Source of the DNA: Flavobacterium hydrophilum
GTDB lineage: Bacteria > Bacteroidota > Bacteroidia > Flavobacteriales > Flavobacteriaceae
Reading direction: 5' to 3'
Length of the DNA: 64,000 nucleotides
Assembly: GCF_003202405.1 (NCBI RefSeq)
Contig: NZ_QJHL01000002.1
Coordinates: forward strand, 620,001 to 684,000
Of this stretch, positions 43,283 to 53,028 are shown in pieces (the first letter of the stretch is position 1; every line of letters begins with the position of its first letter). Below the pieces are notes generated by a model. That model saw only the letters and a list, made by a program, of their open reading frames with translations, made no database searches and had not been told where the DNA came from. The translations under genes were made by a program, and so were the position numbers.

Positions 43283-44506
43283 ATGGAAGTTAAAAAAATC
43301 AATTTTCTACAAAGTTACAGCAGTATCCTTTTGCTTCTGGGAGGAATTATAGCTGGAAGTATTTTGGGTTTAGTATTTGGAGAAAAAGTTGAGGTTATAA
43401 AACCTTTGGGAGATATTTTTCTAAATCTGCTTTTTACAGCCATTATTCCATTAATCTTTTTTACAATTGGTTCTTCAATTGCCAATTTGGAACAATCGGA
43501 GAAGTTAGGAAAACTATTTGTTATTATGATATTGGTTTTCCTTTCAACTCTTATAATTTCTGCAATCATAATGATTTTTGCGGTTTACCTTTTTCCGATT
43601 CATCAGGATATAGCAATTACTAAAGTTCCTTTTGAAAATATACAATCCGGATCTGTCGGTGATCAGATCGCAAAATTGGTTACAGTAAATGATTTTTCTG
43701 AATTATTGTCTCGAAAAAGTATGCTGGCATTAATAATTTTCTCTTTTTTAATTGGTTTTGCGACCTTACAGTCAGGTGAAAAAGGAAATGCATTCAAGAG
43801 TTTTCTGGATTCTGGAAACGAGGTTATGAAACAACTTTTGAATAGTATCATGAAATTTGCACCAATCGGTTTAGGAGCTTATTTTGCTTATCAGGTTGGT
43901 ATCTTTGGACCTCAGTTGTTTGGCGTTTATGCTAAGCCTATGGCAGTTTATTATGCTGCCTGTGTATTTTATTTCTTTACATTTTTCAGTTTATATGCCA
44001 TCATTGCTGGAGGAAAAAGAGCTTTTAAAGTCTTTTGGAGTAATAATATCACGCCTTCTTTAACCGCAATAGGAACTTGCAGCAGCATTGCAACCATCCC
44101 TGCAAATTTAGATGCAGCCCAAAAAATGGGAATTCCGACACATGTCCGAAATCTGGTAATTCCGCTTGGAGCACCTTTGCATAAGGACGGTTCGAGTATG
44201 TCATCTATTCTGAAAATTACTTTTTTGTTTGCCATGTTTGGAAAGGATTTTACAGAACCTTCAACGATTCTTTTGGCGTTAGGAATCACTATAATTGTTT
44301 CAATTGTTGAAGGCGGAATTCCAAACGGCGGTTATATTGGTGAAGTCCTCGCCATTACGGTCTATGGTTTTCCGATGGAACAGGCTTTGCCTGTTGCCAT
44401 GATTTTAGGAACACTGGTTGATCCAATAGCCACTTTGTTAAATGCCAATGGTGATGTGATTTCTTCGATGCTAGTTTCGAGGTTTTCTGAAAAAACCAAA
44501 TTTTAA
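43283..44506 (+). CDS. Dicarboxylate/amino acid:cation symporter (DAACS family)
   Basis: 407 aa, with about eight transmembrane helices and two re-entrant loops. The DAACS marks are FLNLLFTAIIPLIFFTIGSSIANL, the serine-rich hairpin with GTCSSIATIPANLDAAQKMG (about 262-281), PLGAPLHKDGSSM, and the second hairpin VEGGIPNGGY. It would take up aspartate, glutamate, or C4-dicarboxylates with Na+ or H+ across the inner membrane. The PLP decarboxylase gene 46 nt downstream points to an acidic amino acid. Confidence 0.9.
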   Translation: MEVKKINFLQSYSSILLLLGGIIAGSILGLVFGEKVEVIKPLGDIFLNLLFTAIIPLIFFTIGSSIANLEQSEKLGKLFVIMILVFLSTLIISAIIMIFAVYLFPIHQDIAITKVPFENIQSGSVGDQIAKLVTVNDFSELLSRKSMLALIIFSFLIGFATLQSGEKGNAFKSFLDSGNEVMKQLLNSIMKFAPIGLGAYFAYQVGIFGPQLFGVYAKPMAVYYAACVFYFFTFFSLYAIIAGGKRAFKVFWSNNITPSLTAIGTCSSIATIPANLDAAQKMGIPTHVRNLVIPLGAPLHKDGSSMSSILKITFLFAMFGKDFTEPSTILLALGITIIVSIVEGGIPNGGYIGEVLAITVYGFPMEQALPVAMILGTLVDPIATLLNANGDVISSMLVSRFSEKTKF

Positions 44507-44552
44507 AGGCCAAAAAATAAAAAAATATAATTTCTAACTATTTTAAAATAAT

Positions 44553-45956
44553 ATGAATTCAATATTACAACACGATTTAAATGACTTCGGGAATATCTTA
44601 GAAAAAACAAAAAAACAAGGAATCGACTTCTTGAATAATCTCGAAAATATTCCAACTTCTAATAAAAACTCAATTGATTACAGCAGAGAATTGAACGAAT
44701 TAGGCTTAGGATCACTGGCAGCTTTAGAAGAATTTAATGAAAGATTAGCGCCATTAATGGTTGCTTCTTCCGGACCAAGATATTGGGGTTTTGTGACTGG
44801 TGGTTCAACCCCTGCATCGATTGTTGGTGACTGGCTAACTTCTATTTACGATCAAAACACGCAAGCTGTAAAAGCACAGGGAGGCGTATCGGCATTAATT
44901 GAATTTGAAACGATTAATTTGCTTTTGCAATTGTTAGAGCTGCCAAAATCTTTTTTAGGAGGATTTGTAACCGGTGCAACAATGTCAAATTTTACCAGTC
45001 TTGGAGTTGCCAGACAATGGTTTGGGAAACAATCGGGTAAAGATTTTGCTAAAAACGGAATTTCAGAAAAAATAAATATTTTCTCCGCTACTCCACATTC
45101 TTCTTCGATAAAAGCATTATCAATGTTAGGAATTGGAAGCCAGAATTACACCACAATTCAAACCATTGAAGGAAATCGGGAAGCAATTGATATAGCTGAT
45201 TTAGAACAAAATATTAAAAGTCTAAACGGGAAACCTTTTGTTTTAATTTCAAGTGCAGCAACCGTTAATACTGCCGATTTTGATGATTTTGAAGCTATTT
45301 CAAAACTAAAAGAAAAATACAATTTCTGGTGGCATATTGATGCTGCTTTTGGAGGTTTTGCAGCTGTTTCAGATAAATATAAACATTTTATAAAAGGCTG
45401 GGAAGGAGCTGACAGTATTACAATTGATTGCCATAAATGGCTCAATGTGCCATATGAAAGTGCTTTTTATTTGATAAAAGAACAGCATACAGCTTTGCAA
45501 ATTGAAACTTTTCAAAACTCAAATGCGCCTTATTTAGGAAATCCATTAGAGAATTTTAATTACTTTAATGTAGTACCTGAAAACTCAAGACGTTTAAGAG
45601 CTCTGCCTGTTTGGTTTTCATTATTGGCATACGGAAAAGATGGTTTCCGGGATATAGTTGAAAATAACATTGCATTGGCTCTGCATTTTGGGAATGCTCT
45701 TATTGAAGAAGCGTCTTTCGAACTTCTGGCTCCGATTCGTTTAAACAATGTGTGTTTTACATTAAGAGGTGATCATAATCAGGAAAAAGTATCACAGTTT
45801 TTGTCTGAGCTTAATGATACCGGAAAAGTGTTTATGACACCAACTGTTTACCAAAACCGAAAAGGTATCAGGGCATCATTTGTAAATTGGAGAACAACTG
45901 AAAACGATATAAAGATTGTTATTACAGAAATGAAAGAAGTTTTTTCTAAAATTTAA
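44553..45956 (+). CDS. PLP-dependent group II decarboxylase
   Basis: 467 aa, the glutamate/aromatic amino-acid decarboxylase family. Motifs are SSGPRYWGFVTGGSTPASIV (substrate-side loop), HSSSIKALSMLG, WHIDAAFGGFAAVSD (Asp for the pyridine nitrogen), and TIDCHKWLNVPYE with the pyridoxal lysine at Lys295. The substrate may be glutamate, aspartate or an aromatic amino acid; the family cannot be resolved by eye. Linkage to the DAACS symporter suggests uptake followed by decarboxylation of an acidic amino acid. Confidence 0.88.
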   Translation: MNSILQHDLNDFGNILEKTKKQGIDFLNNLENIPTSNKNSIDYSRELNELGLGSLAALEEFNERLAPLMVASSGPRYWGFVTGGSTPASIVGDWLTSIYDQNTQAVKAQGGVSALIEFETINLLLQLLELPKSFLGGFVTGATMSNFTSLGVARQWFGKQSGKDFAKNGISEKINIFSATPHSSSIKALSMLGIGSQNYTTIQTIEGNREAIDIADLEQNIKSLNGKPFVLISSAATVNTADFDDFEAISKLKEKYNFWWHIDAAFGGFAAVSDKYKHFIKGWEGADSITIDCHKWLNVPYESAFYLIKEQHTALQIETFQNSNAPYLGNPLENFNYFNVVPENSRRLRALPVWFSLLAYGKDGFRDIVENNIALALHFGNALIEEASFELLAPIRLNNVCFTLRGDHNQEKVSQFLSELNDTGKVFMTPTVYQNRKGIRASFVNWRTTENDIKIVITEMKEVFSKI

Positions 45957-45991
45957 TCGTTTTAAAGCATTTTTTATCGTTTAGAAGAAAG

Positions 45992-46022
45992 AAAGGATCT
46001 GCTAAAAAACAGATCCTTTTCT
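45992..46022 (+). terminator. Terminator of the symporter-decarboxylase unit
   Basis: A 10-bp stem, AAAGGATCTG with CAGATCCTTT, and an 8-nt loop, then T residues. The remaining stretch to 46294 is AT-rich, with a GGTACT/AGTACC hairpin (46069-46090) and no ORF. Confidence 0.85.
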
Positions 46023-46294
46023 ATTCAAAAAAAAAATAAAAAACAAAAAAAAGGTAACTAAAGACGGAGGTACTAAAGAATAGTAGTACCAACTACGAAT
46101 ACAAATATAATATTATTTATAATAATTCTAAATAAAATTATGAAAAATATTTATTTTTTATAATTAGATTTTTGTCAGAAGTTCGAATAAATGAAATGAT
46201 AAATTGTATTTTATAATCAGGATATGACAAATTTGTATAAATAGAATTGTTTTGATTGCCTTATATTTAGCATTCATTTGTAAAAGAATCGAGA

Positions 46295-47146
46295 ATGAAA
46301 ATTGTAAAAAAGAATATCTTTTTGTGGCTTCTTATTTTTTCTAATGTAATGTTATCTCAAAACAAAGGTATTCAGATTTCATTATGGGAAAATGGTGCCC
46401 CGGGTTTTGAGAATCTAAGAAATGAACCCGAACAGGCTCAGGACTGGTGGGTGAGAAATATTCATAATCCATCAATAACGGCTTATTTACCGGAGAAACC
46501 AAACGGAATGGCAGTGCTTATTTGTCCCGGAGGCGGACATGAAAATCTGGTTTTTAATTCAGAAGGGAAAGATGCAGCAACTTATTTAAACAGTATAGGA
46601 ATAACCGCTTTTGTTCTAAAATATCGTTTAGCAAGAACAAAAGATTCGCCATATAAATTAGAAACTCATGTTAAACAGGATGCTGAAAGAGCGATAAGGT
46701 TAATAAGAAACAAAGCGACTGAATTTAAAATTGATGCTAACCGAATTGGTGCTATGGGATTTTCAGCAGGTGGAGAAGTAGTTGCGTTGATTGCCTATAA
46801 TTCAAATAATGTTTTGAAAAATACTTCGGATGCAATTGATAAACTGAACTCACAGCCCAATTTCCAGATATTAATTTATCCGGGTCCATTATTTATTCCG
46901 AAAGAGATTAAGGCTGATGCTCCTCCCGCTTTTTTATTAGCCGCAAATGATGATTCTTGTTGCTCAGCACCAATTGTGGAACTGCTGAATGGCTATCGAA
47001 AAGCCAATGTTACGGTCGAAATGCATTTGTATGCTAAAGGAGGTCATGCTTTTAATATGGGAAAAAGAGCAAAGTCAAATTCCCTTACAACCTGGCCACA
47101 AAGATTGACAGACTGGTTTGAGGATAATAATTATTTTTTGAAATAA
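46295..47146 (+). CDS. Secreted alpha/beta-hydrolase, acetyl-esterase-like
   Basis: 283 aa with a signal peptide (1-22, ending VMLSQ). It has the HGG-type oxyanion motif CPGGGHENL (about 77-85), the nucleophile elbow GAMGFSAGGEVVAL (Ser at about 157), an acidic residue in LLAANDDSC and the final histidine in YAKGGHAFNMG. This order and length fit the BD-FAE/xylan-acetyl-esterase-like family. It is probably periplasmic, removing acyl groups from a carbohydrate; the natural substrate is unproven. Confidence 0.85.
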   Translation: MKIVKKNIFLWLLIFSNVMLSQNKGIQISLWENGAPGFENLRNEPEQAQDWWVRNIHNPSITAYLPEKPNGMAVLICPGGGHENLVFNSEGKDAATYLNSIGITAFVLKYRLARTKDSPYKLETHVKQDAERAIRLIRNKATEFKIDANRIGAMGFSAGGEVVALIAYNSNNVLKNTSDAIDKLNSQPNFQILIYPGPLFIPKEIKADAPPAFLLAANDDSCCSAPIVELLNGYRKANVTVEMHLYAKGGHAFNMGKRAKSNSLTTWPQRLTDWFEDNNYFLK

Positions 47147-47197
47147 GGTTTTAAGAATTTGATTACAATTATGAGCAATGCCGGTAGGCAATAAAAC

Positions 47198-47229
47198 AAT
47201 TAGCCCGGATATTACTCCAGGCTAATTAT
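47198..47229. terminator. Possible bidirectional terminator
   Basis: AATTAGCC pairs with GGCTAATT around about 15 nt, with TATTTT after it, between the convergent esterase and siderophore-receptor genes. Confidence 0.5.
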
Positions 47230-47290
47230 TTTAGATACATTTTCTAATATCTTGTTGTTATTTAAACCTCAAAATTTTATCGATATCAAA

Positions 47291-49735
47291 TTAAAAAGAA
47301 TACCCAAGTGTTAACAGCCAATTTGATGGCGCTCCGGGAAACAAGCGAATGTAGTCATACCCGCCAACCCAGTAGGTCTTATCAGTTATATTATTGGCAT
47401 TCAACTGGATTTTAAACTTATTAATACTATAATACAAAGCTGCATTAAACAAGGTATAGCCTGGAATTGTTTGTGTTATATTTTGACTTAAATTACGGGT
47501 TGTCACAAAATTAGATCCCATTGCGATTCCAAAATCTTTAAATGCACCATCTGTAAAATTGTAACGCGTCCAGATATTGCCCTGCTGAACGGGTGTGTTA
47601 GGTTTTTGTCTTCCAATTTCGGTAGTTACCGGACTTTCTGTTATATAAGCTTCATTGTAAGAATAAGCCGCAGAAATACTCCAGTTTCTTGTAATACTAC
47701 CGTTTATATCAATCTCAATACCTTTAGATTCTTCTTCTCCAATAGCTCTCATTAAATCTGGATTTGTGGTATCATTCGCCGGATACAAGGTGTTTTTCTG
47801 CTGAATTTTAAATAAGGCTACCGTTACGAAAAGTCTTTCTTTGAACCAGGAAGATTTTCCACCAAATTCAACCATATTACTTTCTAAAGGATCAAATGGA
47901 CCTCCTGCATTTGGATTTGATAATGACGAAGCCGTTTGCGGATTGTATCCCTTCACATACGTTCCGTAAAGATTAATGTTTGAATTAAGCGTATAGGTCA
48001 AACCAAAACGAGGCAAAAAAGAATGTTGCTTTACTTTTTTCTCAGTATCTTTTTTGTAATTTTCTTTATCGGTATATTCATCATAACGAATTCCAATTAA
48101 GGCCTGAAAAGCTCCAAATTTTACATGATCCTGAAGATATACTCCATACAATGAGTAGTAGGTAGGATCAAACGGACGAGCGCTGTAAAAATATTTACTC
48201 ATGTCTTTTAATTGTTGTGATCCTGATGGATTTGTCAGGTCAAAATGTGCTACGTTTGGTACAGGATTTCCTTTAGAGTCTAATAAATAAGCACTTTTGT
48301 TATTAGGATTGTATGTTGCAATAGATCCTGTGTTAGCAGCATTTCGATATCCTGTTGCCTGCAATTGAGAGCCTCCAGGAGGAACATTCTCCTGCGCATA
48401 ATCGTAACCGGCAATCAGATTATGATCGAAGATTCCGGTTTTGGCCTGATACTTAAAAAAAGCAGAAAGATTATCGATATAACGTTTACGCTTACGTTGA
48501 AAAACCTGCATTTCTATTGCTGTTGAAATTGTTGTTCCATCACCTGCAGAAGCGTATTTATTAGCACCGCGATGTTCCAGCAGATCTTCGCTATAGCCAG
48601 TACGGATATAAGAAGCTGAAAAGGATAAACGATCTGTAAATCGGTGGTTTAGTGAAGTTGTTACGATGTAGGTTTCCTCGTTTAAATAATCGTTTGTAGA
48701 ATTTAAAGAGTTGGAAATTTTTGTCGAGTACAAATTATTTTCGTAGGTAGACTGACCACGATCCAGGATGCTTTTTGAAGAGGTATAAATCAAATCAAAA
48801 TTCACGCTTGTTTTATCATTAGGCAGAAAAGACAAAGAGGGGGCTAATACTATATTTTTATCAAATTGTAAATCTCTAAAAGAATTGGCGTTCTCATAAC
48901 CCAAATTCAGACGATATAAAAGTGACTTGTCTTCTGTAAGCGGACCAGTAAAATCTGCCAGAGCTCTTAGTGTATTAAAACTGCCTGTAGAAAAACTAAC
49001 GCTGTTAGCGGCCTGATCTAAAGGTTTTTTTGTAACACGATTTAAAACTCCTCCTGGAGATGCATTTCCAAACAAAGCCGAAGACGGACCTTTTAAAACT
49101 TCAACACGTTCTAAGTAATTGGCAAGTGGCTGTTTCCAGAAACCTGTTGAGGTTCGCATTCCGTTTAATAATTGCGTATTACTTCCTCCATTGATACGAA
49201 ATCCTCTAATTGAGATATCATCGTAAAAGGTAAACTGGCTTACTCCGCTAAAGTTTTTTACAACTTCGCCTACGCGAATGGAACCCTGATCTGCAATTAA
49301 CTCTTTTGTTGCATAAGAGACTGCCTGAGGTAGATCTTTTAAGGCAATTTCTGTTTTGGCTCCAATAAAAGATTTGGTATTTTTATAAGACTTCTCTTTT
49401 CTTCCAGTAATTTCTACAGTCTGGAGTGTATTGATGTTTTTCTGTAAAATTATAGTGACTTCAGTATTTTCATTTTCATGCAGCTCAATTGTTTTTTCCA
49501 AAGCAGAAAATCCCATCGCCGAGAAAGAAATAGTATAAGAGCCTGTTGCAAGACCTGTGATTTCAAAATTTCCGTTATCATCAGAAATGGCATTTTTTTT
49601 TAAACTTTTAATCGAAATAGAAGCATACGAAACAGCTTCATCATTTTCGGAAATTATCTTTCCCGTAATTTTAGCATTTTGTGCCTGACCTATATTGAAA
49701 AAGGCTAACAATACTATTAAATAAGTAAACTTCAT
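47291..49735 (-). CDS. TonB-dependent siderophore receptor
   Basis: 814 aa. A signal peptide (1-18, ending IGQAQ), then a carboxypeptidase-regulatory-like domain (about 20-105), a plug (about 120-235) with VEVLKGPSSALFGNASPGGVLNRVTKKPL, which is typical of ferrichrome/FhuA-type siderophore receptors, and a 22-strand barrel ending WLLTLGYSF. It imports ferric siderophores through the outer membrane. Its promoter carries a perfect ATTTAG-A-CTAAAT palindrome. A divergent AraC-type regulator gene starts 208 nt away. Confidence 0.93.
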   Translation of the reverse strand: MKFTYLIVLLAFFNIGQAQNAKITGKIISENDEAVSYASISIKSLKKNAISDDNGNFEITGLATGSYTISFSAMGFSALEKTIELHENENTEVTIILQKNINTLQTVEITGRKEKSYKNTKSFIGAKTEIALKDLPQAVSYATKELIADQGSIRVGEVVKNFSGVSQFTFYDDISIRGFRINGGSNTQLLNGMRTSTGFWKQPLANYLERVEVLKGPSSALFGNASPGGVLNRVTKKPLDQAANSVSFSTGSFNTLRALADFTGPLTEDKSLLYRLNLGYENANSFRDLQFDKNIVLAPSLSFLPNDKTSVNFDLIYTSSKSILDRGQSTYENNLYSTKISNSLNSTNDYLNEETYIVTTSLNHRFTDRLSFSASYIRTGYSEDLLEHRGANKYASAGDGTTISTAIEMQVFQRKRKRYIDNLSAFFKYQAKTGIFDHNLIAGYDYAQENVPPGGSQLQATGYRNAANTGSIATYNPNNKSAYLLDSKGNPVPNVAHFDLTNPSGSQQLKDMSKYFYSARPFDPTYYSLYGVYLQDHVKFGAFQALIGIRYDEYTDKENYKKDTEKKVKQHSFLPRFGLTYTLNSNINLYGTYVKGYNPQTASSLSNPNAGGPFDPLESNMVEFGGKSSWFKERLFVTVALFKIQQKNTLYPANDTTNPDLMRAIGEEESKGIEIDINGSITRNWSISAAYSYNEAYITESPVTTEIGRQKPNTPVQQGNIWTRYNFTDGAFKDFGIAMGSNFVTTRNLSQNITQTIPGYTLFNAALYYSINKFKIQLNANNITDKTYWVGGYDYIRLFPGAPSNWLLTLGYSF

Positions 49736-49759
49736 GGCGGTTATTTAAATTTTAGACCG

Positions 49760-49785
49760 CAAAAATATAATAATTTAGACTAAAT
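49760..49785 (-). promoter_or_regulatory. Siderophore-receptor promoter overlapped by a perfect palindrome
   Basis: TATTTTTG on the minus strand (49767-49760) is an exact -7 box 25 nt before the start codon. Five bases upstream of it, 49773-49785 is the perfect palindrome ATTTAGACTAAAT, placed between the -7 and -33 positions where a repressor would block RNA polymerase. AATTTAGACT recurs at 49878-49887 near the divergent regulator's -7 box. An iron-responsive operator (Fur- or DtxR-like) is inferred. Confidence 0.5.
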
Positions 49786-49894
49786 AAAAATAAAAAATAA
49801 AATGATTTCTGAAATACAATTTAAAAAGCAATAGGTATTAGCTGTCTTTGGTAATATTTGTAAATTTTAAATTAACTAATTTAGACTTGAAATT

Positions 49895-49902
49895 TATATT
49901 TG
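49895..49902 (+). promoter_or_regulatory. Candidate -7 box of the AraC-type regulator gene
   Basis: TATATTTG matches TAnnTTTG exactly, 42 nt before the ATG at 49944. No clear -33 element was found. Confidence 0.45.
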
Positions 49903-49943
49903 AAATTTGTTAATCAAGAATTTAAAAAATAATAATTCTAAAT

Positions 49944-51071
49944 ATGATGAACTTTCCAACACTGATGGGTATTACCTCTGGAGCAGCTTTTCTGCTTGGT
50001 TTTATACTTTTTTTTAATAATCGAAAAGTAAACATCAAAGCCAATAAATACCTCGGCTTATTTGTTCTTACCTTGGGTTTTGCTATGCTCGAAATTCAGT
50101 TGTTTTGTCAAAAATTCCATCTTCAGCATGCTTATCTTTTTGAAATGATTGGGTTGATTAGGTTTCTGACTGCTCCGTTGCTTTACATCAGCATTCTGTA
50201 TTTTACATCTGTACATAAAAAAATTGAAAAGAAAATTTTATGGAATTTTTTGCCCTTTGCAATTTTTGTAATTTTCAGGATTCCTTTTTTTATCACAGGA
50301 AAAAACATCGAATTCAGTTATGAAACCGGTAGCATAGTATTTTTTGTTTTGCGAATTGCATTGCCTCTTCAGACTATCATTTATTGGACTTTGTCTTTTG
50401 TCAAATTACAAAAGCACCTCAAATTTCTGCGTCAAATTTCATCTTCAACGGAGAAAACAGATCTTATCTGGCTAAAATACTTTTTGCTTATTTTGGTACT
50501 GATAATACTCGTATGGTTCAATCTCGTATTTTTTAATTTAGAATACTTAATTCAATTTACTCCTTTCATATATCTGTTAAGTATTTTTTTCCTGTCGTAT
50601 TTTTCTTTGCAGCAAAGAGAAATTTACGATTTCAGTAAAAGCGAATTAAAGGAATTGTCATCCATTCAGGTATATAAAAAATACAGTCCCAAAAGAGTAT
50701 CGGGAAACAGATTAAGTGAGTTGGATGAAAAATTAAGAACAGTTACAACATCAGAAAAAATATATTTAGAAAACGATTTAAGTCTGCCCGATTTAGCGAA
50801 AAGATTAGGAGCGAGCTGCAATGAAACTTCTTTTGTAATCAATGAATTGTATCAGGATAATTTCTATAATTTTATAAATAAATACCGTATTGAAGAAGCA
50901 AAAACATTATTACTGTCTGATAAATACAATCAATTAAACATTTTGGGAATTGCGTATGAATCCGGCTTTAATTCTAAAACAACCTTTAATACCACTTTTA
51001 AAAAGCATACCGGAATGTCTCCAACAGAATTTGTAAAAGCAAATGCTATTCTGGTAAAAAAAGAAGTATAA
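49944..51071 (+). CDS. AraC family regulator with N-terminal membrane domain
   Basis: 375 aa. Residues 1-225 hold about seven transmembrane helices (for example GITSGAAFLLGFILFF and LLILVLIILVWFNLVFF). Residues about 270-370 form an AraC-type double helix-turn-helix with ENDLSLPDLAKRLGASCNETSFVINELY and ILGIAYESGFNSKTTFNTTFKKHTGMSPTEF. This membrane-bound AraC layout is common in Bacteroidetes and suits sensing at the inner membrane. Being divergent from the siderophore receptor, it is likely to regulate it. Confidence 0.9.
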   Translation: MMNFPTLMGITSGAAFLLGFILFFNNRKVNIKANKYLGLFVLTLGFAMLEIQLFCQKFHLQHAYLFEMIGLIRFLTAPLLYISILYFTSVHKKIEKKILWNFLPFAIFVIFRIPFFITGKNIEFSYETGSIVFFVLRIALPLQTIIYWTLSFVKLQKHLKFLRQISSSTEKTDLIWLKYFLLILVLIILVWFNLVFFNLEYLIQFTPFIYLLSIFFLSYFSLQQREIYDFSKSELKELSSIQVYKKYSPKRVSGNRLSELDEKLRTVTTSEKIYLENDLSLPDLAKRLGASCNETSFVINELYQDNFYNFINKYRIEEAKTLLLSDKYNQLNILGIAYESGFNSKTTFNTTFKKHTGMSPTEFVKANAILVKKEV

Positions 51072-51154
51072 TTACGTTCGAAAGGGTACATCGGAACATT
51101 CATTATTTGGCTAATATTCAAATTTGCAGAATATTAACTCAAATACCGATAAAC

Positions 51155-51919
51155 ATGTTAGAACAATCATCTTTAGAAATTCAAAATTCAATCTGGAAAA
51201 AATTTTTCACCTCTTTAATTCTTGTACTTGAGTTTTCCGTTTTATTATTATTGCTTGGCAATGGAGGAAATATTCCCTGGTTTCCTCCTGTTTTTGTTTT
51301 TTCCTTAATTGGGATTTCTTTGTCAAGTGTACTTTTTTTTCCGCTGATTTGGCATTCTTTAGAAAAAAAGCAAAAAATCAATTCAACAAAAATATATGGT
51401 TTTTTGTACAGCGGTATTCGATATTGTATTGCCTTTACTATTGCTGCTTTTGGCTGGAAGAAATTTTACGGACTTCAGTTTATTGTACCTGTAGAAATTG
51501 CAAATATGCCAATGAACCGGCAAACAGGAGAGTGGCTGACCTGGTTTTATTTTGGTTATTCACATACATTCGGAATCATAATAGCTGTGATACAAATAGC
51601 GGGGGGATATTTGTTATTGTTTAGAAAAAAAGTATTAATTGGAGCTGTAATTTTGTTCTCTTTACTTTTTAATCTGACTCTCATTAATATTTTTTATCAA
51701 ATGAATGCCGGTGCTTTATTACAATCGGTCTTGCTGACAATTGGTGTTTTGTTTTTGATTGCCTTAGATTATAAAAAGCTGGTCGGTTTTTTTCTAAAAA
51801 CAAAATCTACTTTACCCGCACTAAATTTTGAGAATGGAATCCTAAAAAACATACTTCGGATTTCAGCCATTATATTGTCTTTATTGTTTACGATTTACCT
51901 GAAGTCATTGCTGAAATAA
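51155..51919 (+). CDS. DoxX-like membrane protein
   Basis: 254 aa from the ATG at 51155. The open frame reaches a TTG at 51107, but those extra 16 residues lack family features and I prefer the ATG. There are about six hydrophobic helices (SLILVLEFSVLLLLLGNG, YSHTFGIIIAVIQIAGGYLLLF, GAVILFSLLFNLTLINIFY); the middle part resembles the DoxX family. It follows the AraC-type regulator by 83 nt. Its role, and any link to iron uptake, is unknown. Confidence 0.65.
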   Translation: MLEQSSLEIQNSIWKKFFTSLILVLEFSVLLLLLGNGGNIPWFPPVFVFSLIGISLSSVLFFPLIWHSLEKKQKINSTKIYGFLYSGIRYCIAFTIAAFGWKKFYGLQFIVPVEIANMPMNRQTGEWLTWFYFGYSHTFGIIIAVIQIAGGYLLLFRKKVLIGAVILFSLLFNLTLINIFYQMNAGALLQSVLLTIGVLFLIALDYKKLVGFFLKTKSTLPALNFENGILKNILRISAIILSLLFTIYLKSLLK

Positions 51920-51925
51920 AAAAAG

Positions 51926-51960
51926 AAAGCTTGTTTTAAAATATTTAAAACAAGCTTTTA
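51926..51960. terminator. Bidirectional intrinsic terminator
   Basis: AAAGCTTGTTTTAAA pairs perfectly with TTTAAAACAAGCTTT, with T/A tails on both sides, between the convergent DoxX-like gene and gldA. Confidence 0.85.
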
Positions 51961-51978
51961 TTATCTGAAATCTAAGAA

Positions 51979-52875
51979 CTATTTAGTAATTTCTCTAAAC
52001 ACTGCTTCCAGGTTTTTATTTTTCTGGTTGAGTTGCAAAGTCTTCAATCCGTTATCGTGCGCAAAATCAAAAACAGCGGGTCTCATGTCTTTATCTGACA
52101 GGAAAGTTAATTCCCAAAGGCAATCATGTATGTTTTTAAATGATTTTAAATGCGGGATTGCAGCAATTGCCTGTTCTTCAATCTTATAATCAAATTCAAC
52201 TTCGATTACCTGCTCTTTGTGTGCTGATATTAAATTGTCCAGTTTTTTATCGGCAACAATTTTTCCTTTGTCAATAATGATCACGCGGTCGCAAATTGCT
52301 TCTACTTCCTGCATAATATGAGTAGATAGAAAAACTGTTTTGTCTTTACCAACATTTTTGATGACATTTCGAATTTCCATTAACTGATTCGGATCCAGAC
52401 CTGTTGTAGGTTCATCTAAAATCAAAACATCAGGATTGTGCAATAAGGCGTTAGCAAGTCCTACACGCTGACGATATCCTTTAGATAATTGACTGATTTT
52501 TTTATGGCTTTCAGGAGATAATCCTGTGAGTTGAATCACTTCTTCGATTCTTGATTTGTCAACTTTATAAACATCGGCATTAAAAGCTAAATATTCACGA
52601 ATATATAAATCCAGATACAACGGATTATGCTCCGGAAGATAACCAATAGAAAGCTGAACGGCCTTTGTATTGGCTGTTACATCATGTCCATTTACAACAG
52701 CAGAGCCATCATCGGCGAGTAAATAAGTAGTCAAAATTTTCATTAAAGTAGATTTTCCGGCTCCGTTTGGTCCCAAAAATCCAACGATTTCCCCTTTTTG
52801 AATAGAAAACGAAACGGCGTCTAATGCTTTTTGCGCTCCGTAACTTTTTGATATGTTGTTTACTTCTATTGACAT
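51979..52875 (-). CDS. gldA: Gliding motility ABC transporter ATP-binding protein
   Basis: 298 aa. Walker A GPNGAGKST (about 35-43), Q-loop region IGYLPEHNPLYLDLYIREYL, signature LSKGYRQRVGLA, Walker B VLILDEPTTGLDP and H-loop STHIMQEVE are all intact, followed by the C-terminal extension of about 80 aa typical of GldA. GldA works with membrane proteins GldF and GldG (not in this window) and is known from Flavobacterium gliding studies. A TACTTTTG box (52899-52892) just upstream is a probable -7 element. Confidence 0.9.
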   Translation of the reverse strand: MSIEVNNISKSYGAQKALDAVSFSIQKGEIVGFLGPNGAGKSTLMKILTTYLLADDGSAVVNGHDVTANTKAVQLSIGYLPEHNPLYLDLYIREYLAFNADVYKVDKSRIEEVIQLTGLSPESHKKISQLSKGYRQRVGLANALLHNPDVLILDEPTTGLDPNQLMEIRNVIKNVGKDKTVFLSTHIMQEVEAICDRVIIIDKGKIVADKKLDNLISAHKEQVIEVEFDYKIEEQAIAAIPHLKSFKNIHDCLWELTFLSDKDMRPAVFDFAHDNGLKTLQLNQKNKNLEAVFREITK

Positions 52876-53028
52876 GACTTTTTATTTACTGCAAAAGTAA
52901 ACAGAAAAATTTTTGAATGCTACATTTTGTTCTTTAATGAACTTAATTAAATTGAAATCGCCAATAAATCAGAAAGGTTCCTTTTTTAAAGGAATATAGA
53001 GAAAAATAATGAAAACTAAAGCCTGTCA

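Noticed and set aside
46069..46090. The GGTACT/AGTACC hairpin as a promoter element or riboswitch of the esterase gene
   Set aside because: It is about 200 nt from the gene, has no conserved loop and no promoter next to it.
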